In this document: positions 1-6,379 of the stretch, piece after piece | How positions within the stretch are numbered: the first letter of the stretch is position 1 | Layout of the letters: every line of letters begins with the position of its first letter | The notes under the pieces: model-generated | The model's input: only the letters and a program-made list of their open reading frames with translations | Database searches by the model: none | What the model was told of the DNA's origin: nothing | Translations under genes and position numbers: made by a program | Assembly (NCBI RefSeq): GCF_008929045.1 | Contig: NZ_VFAH01000001.1 | Coordinates: 558,001-622,000, forward strand | Direction of reading: 5' to 3' | DNA from: Noviherbaspirillum aerium | GTDB taxonomy: Bacteria > Pseudomonadota > Gammaproteobacteria > Burkholderiales > Burkholderiaceae_D | Length of the DNA: 64,000 nt

Positions 1-1
1 T

Positions 2-1033
2 CCGCCGCGCCGCGCCATTGAATTGCTGGTCGGCCTTTGCGGCGGCTGGGAGCCGGGCCTCGGACAGTCCGATCCGCTTTACCTGCTGATCGAGCGCAGC
101 ATCCACCGCATTGCGCAGGATGCCGATCGTCGCCCCGCCGTATTCGCCGAAGTCGTCGCCGACCTGGAGGCGTATCAGCAACGCGAGCAGACCGCGGCAA
201 CGCAGACACTGACCGCATCGATCGCCAGCGCATTGCAGCAGGAAAAAATGCTGGAAGCCGAGCGCGCCGCCAGGCATGAAGTCGGATTGCGCATCGGCAC
301 CGGCGAAGTGGTGGCCTTCGTCGAAGCCTTCCTGCAGGAGAGATGGGTGCCGGTCCTGACCCTGGCCTACAGCGTGAAGGAGGAAAAGCCGCAGGCGGTC
401 GACAACGCGCTCAAGACCATGGACGACCTGGTGTGGAGCGTGAAACCCAAGATCACGCCGGAAGAACGCAAGGAACTGCTGTCCAAGCTGCCGGCGATCG
501 TCGCCTCGCTCAATAAATGGCTGGACGTGATCCGCTGGAATGACGACGCGCGCACCAAGTTCTTCAGCGACTTGGCGAAATGCCATGCCTCCATCGTGCG
601 GGCGCCGGTGGAGCTGTCTCCGGAGCGACAGCTGCAGATGGCACTGGCAGTGGCAAAACATGCGACCGAGCGCCGCCTGCGCAAGCAGGCCAATGCGGTG
701 CCCGAGCCGGCGCCGGATGAATTCGATGCGCTGGTGGCCGGTCTGGAGCAGGGAAACTGGGTCGACTTCGGGCGCGAGGACCGCACGCGCAGGCTGCGTC
801 TCGGCTGGGTCAGTCCGCTGCGCAACCTGTATGTGTTCGCCACCCATGAACGGCGCGAAGCGCTGTCGCTGACCGCGCAGGAACTGGCGAAAGCCATCCG
901 TGAAGGCCGCGCGCATGTCGCGCCTGGCGCGGGACTGATCGGCAAGGGATTGGCACAGGCGCTAGGCGTCGAGCGCGGCCAGGCCAATGCCAGCAATGCC
1001 GACGCCAACATGGCCGACAAGTCGGCAGCCTGA
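2..1033 (+). CDS. DUF1631 family protein, C-terminal part (5' truncated by window edge)
   Basis: The frame is open from the first bases of the window to TGA at 1031-1033, so the start lies upstream. The visible ~343 residues are mostly helical and charged, and end in a small beta-rich module (about residues 250-300: WVDFGREDRTRRLRLGWVSP, then LYVFATHERR) followed by an alanine-rich tail. This matches my memory of the end of DUF1631 proteins, which are usually over 700 residues, are common in Burkholderiales and have no settled function. The C-terminal module looks like a PilZ-like or SH3-like barrel, which is inference. An older database label, thymidine phosphorylase, has no support here: no nucleoside phosphorylase motif is visible. 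Confidence 0.7.
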   Translation, partial: PPRRAIELLVGLCGGWEPGLGQSDPLYLLIERSIHRIAQDADRRPAVFAEVVADLEAYQQREQTAATQTLTASIASALQQEKMLEAERAARHEVGLRIGTGEVVAFVEAFLQERWVPVLTLAYSVKEEKPQAVDNALKTMDDLVWSVKPKITPEERKELLSKLPAIVASLNKWLDVIRWNDDARTKFFSDLAKCHASIVRAPVELSPERQLQMALAVAKHATERRLRKQANAVPEPAPDEFDALVAGLEQGNWVDFGREDRTRRLRLGWVSPLRNLYVFATHERREALSLTAQELAKAIREGRAHVAPGAGLIGKGLAQALGVERGQANASNADANMADKSAA

Positions 1034-1111
1034 CTGCCTGGGCGACGCACCGCAAAAGACACGCAGAAACGCATGCGGGCACCCGAAGAGGTAACGCAAT
1101 GGCAAGTTCTA

Positions 1112-2446
1112 TCATTTCGTTTTCGAAGTGAAACGATGTATCGCCATTTCATATACAGAGGTATCGATGTGATATCCCATCAGCATGCCGGGCCTGGGAT
1201 TGTCGCGTTGACGCATGGGCACCGGTTCGTCGCCCAGCAACATGGAGTTGCCCTGAGCATCCTTCGCCCATTGGAATGTGGCGGCATCCCCGGGCTTGAC
1301 ATCGAGCTTGAGGTGAACAAGGCCCGGATGCTTGAATCCCATCCCTTTCAAGTGGCTTAACAGGCTCTTGGCCGGCGCCTTTACGTTATCCAGCGTAATG
1401 GCAATGCCGCGCGGCGCACGGTAATCATATCCATGCGGCGCTCCCCTGATTGCATCTGCTGCTTGCTTGTTATTGAGCAGCACGGGGTCGAGCAGCACCA
1501 TTGCTGGCTTGTGCTGGCCTGAACCGCCCCGGCTTTCATAAGCTGCCTTGAAGTACTGCGCATAGGCCCCTCCCAATGAATGACCGGCAACCATATCAAC
1601 GTTCAGAGTCCCTTTTTCTGACAAATCGGCCAGCACGGCCGCGGCCTCCTTCACCTCGGCAAATGTATCGCCACGCGCCCTTAGCACTGAGTTCATGATC
1701 TCCCGAGTGTCGCGCCCGATCCGGCCCCTGAAAGCCAAGGCCTGCGTGCGCTCCTTCCAGCCCGACGCCGCCCGCGAGCTGTCGAAATACAGCGCCAGCG
1801 TGGGCCGCTCATGTCCGCTTACCATGACGATGTCCATGTTGGCGTGCTTCTTGGCTTTTTTCAACATGCTCGCCTGTTCGGGACTCATGCCGAGATTTCG
1901 TTGAAATGCCGGATGATCGAGGTTCTCGTCCTTGATGACGGCCATGCGGACCTCCTGTTGAGGCACGAAACCATGGGGGCTCGTGGACTGGTTCAGCACG
2001 CAATTGACAAGCTCGAACATCTGGTCAAGACGGCCGGCGATGCTTTTTTCGAGGCGGTGGAGATCCTGCGTCCACGGAATGTTCAAGGCCGAGGTCATCG
2101 CCGTGATTTCAGCGGAACTAAGCTGGGTGATGTCATCGGCATAAATCTGCCTTTCGGAAGGCAGGCTGTTTATCCTGACTTTTTCATGCAGCGGCGCTTT
2201 CATATCCTTGTGCGCATTCGCATTCGCAACGGGATCTTCCTTCGGACTCTGCTTCAACATGCCATGCAACCGGGAAGCCATTCCGTTGCCCGCGTTGCGC
2301 AAACGCGCCTGCGTGGGTGCCGTTGTCGAACCGTAGGAAGCAGCCTGCGGTTCCGGTGCCGGCGCTGACGGCTTTTTTTCCTCTATGCCAGGCAAGGAGA
2401 TCGAAGAGGACGGCTTGGAAAAGCGCGGACATTGAAACCAGTTCAT
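1112..2446 (-). CDS. Putative alpha/beta-hydrolase (lipase-like, GHSLGG), possible secreted effector
   Basis: 444 residues. The ATG at 2446 has AAGGA nine bases upstream. The C-terminal half carries a lipase nucleophile elbow, GHSLGG, with Ser290. Asp320 (in LLDPVL) and His426 (in GYHID) are spaced as a plausible catalytic triad. The first ~95 residues are Ser/Pro/Ala-rich and look disordered, with no hydrophobic signal peptide; residues 96-250 are mainly helical and unlike anything I recognise. A disordered Ser/Pro-rich leader ahead of a lipase domain is typical of type III effectors in plant-associated beta- and gammaproteobacteria, but no secretion genes or hrp-type promoter box are visible nearby. 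It stands alone, convergent with the DUF1631 gene. Alternatives are a cytoplasmic class-3 lipase or a type VI effector. The hydrolase fold is fairly sure; the effector role is inference. Confidence 0.6.
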   Translation of the reverse strand: MNWFQCPRFSKPSSSISLPGIEEKKPSAPAPEPQAASYGSTTAPTQARLRNAGNGMASRLHGMLKQSPKEDPVANANAHKDMKAPLHEKVRINSLPSERQIYADDITQLSSAEITAMTSALNIPWTQDLHRLEKSIAGRLDQMFELVNCVLNQSTSPHGFVPQQEVRMAVIKDENLDHPAFQRNLGMSPEQASMLKKAKKHANMDIVMVSGHERPTLALYFDSSRAASGWKERTQALAFRGRIGRDTREIMNSVLRARGDTFAEVKEAAAVLADLSEKGTLNVDMVAGHSLGGAYAQYFKAAYESRGGSGQHKPAMVLLDPVLLNNKQAADAIRGAPHGYDYRAPRGIAITLDNVKAPAKSLLSHLKGMGFKHPGLVHLKLDVKPGDAATFQWAKDAQGNSMLLGDEPVPMRQRDNPRPGMLMGYHIDTSVYEMAIHRFTSKTK

Positions 2447-2844
2447 CGCTGCCCATCCTTGACTGTAGGTCGTCCGGCGAAAAGCGAGTGCTCACCGAGC
2501 CGCCGGCGCAGTGCGAGTACGGGCGGCGAGGGCAGCGATTCGTCAGGTAAGAGCATGAGGTCACATTTTAGAAAGCCTTTGCAATATATGTGTGATCACA
2601 CCATGGATGCGTTCCACCCTATCTGCGCGGTCATGAGCAAACAGGCTGAATCTCCCGGCCATCAGAGTGCCTTGCCGAATGCCCGTGGCCGGTTTCCGCA
2701 GTCCCGAACCATCGAAAATGCCGAAGGTACAAGCAATGCGTCCTTGACATATATTCATGAATTGGCGTCGCATACGGATATGGTGGTGCTCGCCGCGTCC
2801 GAACGGTCCGGCAGCATCATTCCAATAACTCGCAGGAGGGCTTC
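2447..2844. other. Intergenic region between the hydrolase gene and nnrU
   Basis: About 400 bases between divergently transcribed genes. It should hold both promoters. Short open frames cross it but none has coding character. I see no clear dyad, repeat or RNA gene. The stretch 2560-2600 is relatively AT-rich and may include the promoter of the hydrolase gene. The nnrU ribosome binding site (AGGAGGG) lies just before 2845. Confidence 0.4.
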
Positions 2845-3411
2845 ATGGCATTACTGATCGCAGGCATCGTATTGTTCATCGGCATCCATCTCGTTCCCGT
2901 GCTGACCGGGCTGCGCAACGGCCTCTTCCGCAAGCTTGGGGAGAAGCGCTACAAGGCGGTGTTTTCGCTGGCATCGGCACTCGGCCTGGTGCTGATCATC
3001 ATCGGGTATGCGCGCGCGCCGTCCGAGCCGCGGCTGTTCGCGCCGTTTCCTGCCGCCGTCATGGCGGCGCCGCTGGTGATGCTGCTGAGCTTCGTGCTGT
3101 TCGCATCGGCCAACATGAAGACTTACATCCGTAGCCGCCTGAAGCATCCGATGCTGCTCGGCCTGCTGCTATGGTCCGGCGTGCACCTGCTGGCCAACGG
3201 CGAATTGCGCGCCACGATCCTGTTCGGCGCCTTCCTCGCCTATGCGGTAATCGACCTGATTTCCGCGACCAGCCGTCATGCGGTCAGGCAGTTCACGCCG
3301 GTGGCGCGCCAAGACCTGATGGCGGTGACGGGCGGCGTGCTGCTGGCGCTTCTGGTGATGACTTTCCACCGCCAGCTGTTCGGCGTGGCGTCGGTGCCCT
3401 GGGGAAGCTGA
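2845..3411 (+). CDS. NnrU family membrane protein
   Basis: 188 residues; ATG at 2845 follows AGGAGGGCTTC. There are about five to six hydrophobic segments (near residues 2-20, 38-56, 72-90, 100-118, 120-138 and 158-175). The motif HLVPVLTGLRNGL near the start and a later GVHLLANG, each placing a His in the membrane, fit the NnrU family. NnrU was named for its link to nitrite/nitric oxide reductase loci and is related to the NnrU/MAPEG-like methyltransferase-like membrane proteins; its biochemical role is not settled. No denitrification genes are nearby, so a role in nitrogen oxide metabolism cannot be argued from context. It converges on the LysR gene that ends 15 bases downstream. Confidence 0.85.
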   Translation: MALLIAGIVLFIGIHLVPVLTGLRNGLFRKLGEKRYKAVFSLASALGLVLIIIGYARAPSEPRLFAPFPAAVMAAPLVMLLSFVLFASANMKTYIRSRLKHPMLLGLLLWSGVHLLANGELRATILFGAFLAYAVIDLISATSRHAVRQFTPVARQDLMAVTGGVLLALLVMTFHRQLFGVASVPWGS

Positions 3412-3425
3412 TAGATTTCCGCGAT

Positions 3426-4325
3426 TCATCCGGTCTCGAATTCCGCCGCCAGGAAATCGATGAAGGCACGTACCTTGGCCGGCAGGTTGCGGCGGCTGGG
3501 ATAGAACACGAACAGGTCGGCCGGCGCCAGCGCGTAATCGGGCAGCACGATGCGCAGCCGGCCGCTTTGCAGATACCTGGCAACATCCCACTCGGAACGC
3601 ACCAGAATGCCGTGGCCTTCCAGCGCCCAGTTGAGCACCACGTCTCCGTCATTGCTGGAGAGCGTGCCGCCGACTTTCACCGTATCGGTCCGGCGCCCCT
3701 TCTGCAGCCGCCAGATGCCATGCGCATCGTCATTCTGGCGGTGGACGATGCAGTTGTGGCTTGCCAGTTCATCGGGCGTCGTCGGCTCGCCGTGCTTCTT
3801 CAGATAGGACGGCGCGGCGCACAGGAAACGCTTGTTCGACATGATGCGGCGCGCGCTCAGGCGGATGTCGGGCAATTCCCCGAAACGGATGCCGAGATCG
3901 AAAGCTTCCTCCACCAGGTTGATCGGCCTGTCGGTCAGCTGCAGCTGGACCTCCACATCGGGATAGTGCCCGGCGAATTTCGAGACCAGCGGCGCGATGG
4001 TGGTGCGCCCGAAACCCAGCGTCGCATTCACCCTCAGCAAGCCCTGCGGCGCATCGCGGCTGGCGCGCAGCTGCTCCTCCATGTCGCGCATCGCTTCCAG
4101 GATACGGCTGGCATGTTCGAGGTACAGCTCGCCCTCGCTGGTCAGGCTGAGGGTGCGGGTGGTACGGTTGATCAGGCGCACGCCGATCCGCTGCTCCATC
4201 TGCGCCAGGCGCTTGGTGACGGCGGGCGGGGTGATGTCAAGTTCGCGCGCGGCGGCGGACAGGCTGTCCTTGCGCGCCAGCACGGCGAAAAATGCCAGTT
4301 CGGAAAGATTGTCGTTCTTAACCAT
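3426..4325 (-). CDS. LysR-type regulator, DmlR/AaeR-like, probable regulator of tarD
   Basis: 299 residues. The N-terminal winged helix-turn-helix (residues 5-65; SLSAAARELDITPPAVTKRLAQ) is followed by a LysR substrate-binding domain (about 90-295). The sequence most resembles the DmlR/AaeR branch; DmlR activates a D-malate dehydrogenase gene in E. coli. It is divergent from the tartrate dehydratase gene, 89 bases apart, the usual arrangement in which a LysR protein controls its neighbour and itself. The likely inducer is therefore tartrate or a related hydroxy acid (inference). A TATAAT reading on the minus strand at 4359-4354 is a good -10 candidate for this gene. Confidence 0.88.
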   Translation of the reverse strand: MVKNDNLSELAFFAVLARKDSLSAAARELDITPPAVTKRLAQMEQRIGVRLINRTTRTLSLTSEGELYLEHASRILEAMRDMEEQLRASRDAPQGLLRVNATLGFGRTTIAPLVSKFAGHYPDVEVQLQLTDRPINLVEEAFDLGIRFGELPDIRLSARRIMSNKRFLCAAPSYLKKHGEPTTPDELASHNCIVHRQNDDAHGIWRLQKGRRTDTVKVGGTLSSNDGDVVLNWALEGHGILVRSEWDVARYLQSGRLRIVLPDYALAPADLFVFYPSRRNLPAKVRAFIDFLAAEFETG

Positions 4326-4414
4326 GGGTGAAAGATACTTTAATAATAGGGAAATTATACGCAGCCGCTGCGGAGCTACACTGGCGCTTCCCTGATCCTT
4401 CCTTCGAGAACGCC
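4326..4414. promoter_or_regulatory. Divergent LysR/tarD promoter region
   Basis: Short AT-rich stretch (4331-4362) in GC-rich surroundings. On the minus strand it gives TATAAT at 4359-4354 as a -10 box for the LysR gene. A T-N11-A LysR site could be placed in several ways and I cannot single one out. Both promoters and the operator must lie here if the regulator controls tarD. Confidence 0.5.
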
Positions 4415-5581
4415 ATGAAGATCGTTGAAATCCGCGAAAAGACCCTTCCCATCAGCTCCAGCATCCGCAATGCCTACATCGACTTCAGCAAGATGACGCT
4501 GAGTCTGGTGGCCGTGATCACCGATGTGATGCGCGACGGCAAGCCGGTGGTGGGCTACGGCTTCAATTCCAACGGCCGCTACGGCCAGGGCAACCTGATG
4601 CGAGAGCGCTTCATTCCGCGCATTCTCGCCGCCGACCCGGCTTCGCTGATCAACGACGACGGCAGCAATCTCGATCCGCACAAGATCTGGGACTGCATGT
4701 TCACCAATGAAAAGCCGGGCGGCCACGGCGAGCGCTCGGTTGCCATCGGCACCATCGATATGGCCATCTGGGACGCGGTGGCGAAGATCGAGAACAAGCC
4801 GCTGTTCCGCCTGCTGGCCGAGCGCTATGGCGACGGCACGGTCAACAAGGACGTGTTCGTGTACGCGGCGGGCGGCTACTACCATCCCGGCCAGGACCTC
4901 GATGCGCTCAAGGATGAAATGCGCAGCTATCTCGACCGCGGCTACACCGTGGTGAAGAAGAAGATCGGCGGCGCCTCGCTCGATGACGACCTGCGCCGCA
5001 TCGACGCCGTGCTGTCGGTGCTGCAGGACGGGCAGAAACTGTGCGTGGATGCGAACGGCCGCTTTGACATGGATACCGCGATCGCCTATGCGAAGGCCCT
5101 GTCGCAGTACGACCTGTTCTGGTACGAGGAAGCGGGCGATCCGCTGGACTTCGAACTGCAGGCGGTGCTGCGCAATTATTACGACAAGCCGATGGCCACC
5201 GGCGAGAACCTGTTCTCGATGCAGGATGCGCGCAACCTGGTCCGCTACGGCGGCATGCGGCCCGACCGCGACTGGCTGCAGTTTGACTGCGCGCTGAGCT
5301 ACGGACTGGTGGAGTATCTGCGCACGCTGGACATGCTCAAGCAGCACGGCTGGTCGGCCAGCCGCTGCATTCCGCATGGCGGGCATCAGATGTCGCTCAA
5401 CATCGCTGCGGGACTGGGGCTGGGCGGCAATGAATCGTATCCCGACCTGTTCCAGCCCTTCGGCGGATTTCCGGATGGGGTGCGGGTGGTCGACGGGCGG
5501 GTGACGATGCCGGAGTTGCCGGGGATCGGGTTTGAAGGGAAGGCGAATTTGTATGAGGAGATGCGGGCGCTGAGCGCTTAG
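4415..5581 (+). CDS. tarD: D(-)-tartrate dehydratase (enolase superfamily)
   Basis: 388 residues from the ATG at 4415; an upstream in-frame start at 4328 would add 29 residues unlike the family. It closely matches the characterised Bradyrhizobium japonicum D-tartrate dehydratase as I remember it, including RNAYIDF near the start and CIPHGGHQMSLNIAAGLGLGG near the end. Expected active-site residues are in place: KKK at 181-183 (base Lys183), metal ligands Asp212, Glu238 and Glu264, and the acid His321. The enzyme dehydrates D-tartrate to oxaloacetate, which enters the TCA cycle. The divergent LysR gene is the likely regulator. No tartrate transporter is adjacent, so uptake must be encoded elsewhere. 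Confidence 0.92.
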   Translation: MKIVEIREKTLPISSSIRNAYIDFSKMTLSLVAVITDVMRDGKPVVGYGFNSNGRYGQGNLMRERFIPRILAADPASLINDDGSNLDPHKIWDCMFTNEKPGGHGERSVAIGTIDMAIWDAVAKIENKPLFRLLAERYGDGTVNKDVFVYAAGGYYHPGQDLDALKDEMRSYLDRGYTVVKKKIGGASLDDDLRRIDAVLSVLQDGQKLCVDANGRFDMDTAIAYAKALSQYDLFWYEEAGDPLDFELQAVLRNYYDKPMATGENLFSMQDARNLVRYGGMRPDRDWLQFDCALSYGLVEYLRTLDMLKQHGWSASRCIPHGGHQMSLNIAAGLGLGGNESYPDLFQPFGGFPDGVRVVDGRVTMPELPGIGFEGKANLYEEMRALSA

Positions 5582-5628
5582 TATTTCTTCGGGCGGGAAG
5601 CGGTTGGTGCAGGCACGGAGGCCTGCAT

Positions 5629-5790
5629 TAGAGCGCTTTCGGTTTGACTGTACTGACGATGCCGGAACATTTGCTCGCAGTACTGCGTTGTGTCTCCTTG
5701 CCATGGCCCCGCCATGTCGCGTCACCACGCCTTGTCCTGCGCTCAAATCTTCTCGGCCTCGCCTAGTCCAGTCAAGCCGAAAGCGCTCTA
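5629..5790. repeat. MITE-like element with terminal inverted repeats
   Basis: A 162-bp unit bounded by TAGAGCGCTTTCGG (5629-5642) and its exact reverse complement (5777-5790). With two mismatches the terminal repeat extends to about 26 bp (…TTGACTG.ACT). Both ends start with TA outside GAGCGC, which would fit TA target duplication as in IS630/Tc1-type transposition (inference). The interior has no open frame. A similar right-hand end occurs at 29643-29690. Confidence 0.7.
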
Positions 5791-5870
5791 GCGTAACAGG
5801 AAGGCTTTTCCGACAAAAAGGGAGGCCATGCCAACGCATAGAGGCTGTCGAAAATCCCCTTTTGACAATG

Positions 5871-6077
5871 CCAAAAGAGCGGGCGCCAAAGCGGAAAAAG
5901 AAGCGCGGATGTCTGAGCCGCAGGCGAGTTTCCGCGCTTCCCGCTTTGGCGCCCGCTCTTTTGGGGACCCCGAAGGGGCATTGGCAACGGGGTCGCCTTT
6001 CTTTGCCTACTTTCTTTGGCGAAGCAAAGAAAGTGGGTGGCCCGCCGGGGCCAGACCCGGCCAGCATCCACGGAGAG
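5871..6077 (+). repeat. Two-hairpin palindromic repeat, copy A
   Basis: First stem: a 24-bp arm at 5871-5894 (starts CCAAAAGAGCGGGCGCC) and its perfect complement at 5941-5964, with an inner 10-bp stem GAAGCGCGGA/TCCGCGCTTC. Second stem: CTTTCTTTG (6010-6018) with CAAAGAAAG (6025-6033), extended outward by CCTA/GGG pairs. The unit ends TCCACGGAGAG at 6067-6077. Copy B at 6169-6374 is the same unit inverted. Similar intergenic palindromes occur in other Burkholderiales as far as I recall. Confidence 0.85.
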
Positions 6078-6168
6078 ACCAACGCTCAAACACGCTATGA
6101 ACGACTGTGCTTAGTGTGGGCAAGAAACTAATCGTTAATTTCCGGCTGTGACTTATCAATTCATCAAC

Positions 6169-6374
6169 CTCTCCGTGGATACTTGCCGGGGGTGGCCCGG
6201 CGGCCACCTACTTTTCTTGTCTCGCCAAGAAAAGTAGGCAAAAGAAGGCGACACCTCTACCGCCGCCCCTGCGGGGTTCCCAAAAGAGTGCGACGCCAAG
6301 CGGGAAGCGCGGAAACTCGCCTGCGGCTCAGACAGTCCGCGCTTCTTTTTCCGCTTGGCGTCGCACTCTTTTGG
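6169..6374 (-). repeat. Two-hairpin palindromic repeat, copy B (inverted)
   Basis: Mirror image of copy A. It begins CTCTCCGTGGA (6169-6179), then a perfect 13-bp stem CCTACTTTTCTTG/CAAGAAAAGTAGG (6207-6219 with 6226-6238), then a perfect 24-bp stem (6280-6303 with 6351-6374). Stem sequences differ from copy A, but the changes are matched on both arms, so pairing is kept. The A-stem loop is present as its reverse complement. Confidence 0.85.
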
Positions 6375-6379
6375 CGTCG

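Larger units (their letters stand above)
5582..6379. other. Repeat-filled intergenic region (about 800 bp)
   Basis: This stretch separates two convergent genes and contains no believable gene. It holds, in order, a small hairpin (GCAGGC/GCCTGC, 5609-5626), a MITE-like element (5629-5790), and two inverted copies of a two-hairpin repeat (5871-6077 and 6169-6374) around a 91-bp spacer. The open frames crossing it are by-products of the repeats. Confidence 0.85.

Noticed and set aside
2447-2560. hrp-type promoter box (TTCG-N16-TTCG) before the hydrolase gene
   Set aside because: I looked on the minus strand and found no pair with that spacing.
2432-2857. 141-codon open frame between the hydrolase gene and nnrU
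   Set aside because: Overlaps the hydrolase promoter and the nnrU start, has no ribosome site, and shows no recognisable sequence.
5609-5626. GCAGGC/GCCTGC hairpin after tarD as a terminator
   Set aside because: Only six base pairs and no T-run; possible but too weak to list as a terminator.
4376-6082. 568-codon leftward frame across tarD and the MITE-like element
   Set aside because: Antisense to an enzyme with all active-site residues; its N-terminal part consists of repeat-derived sequence.
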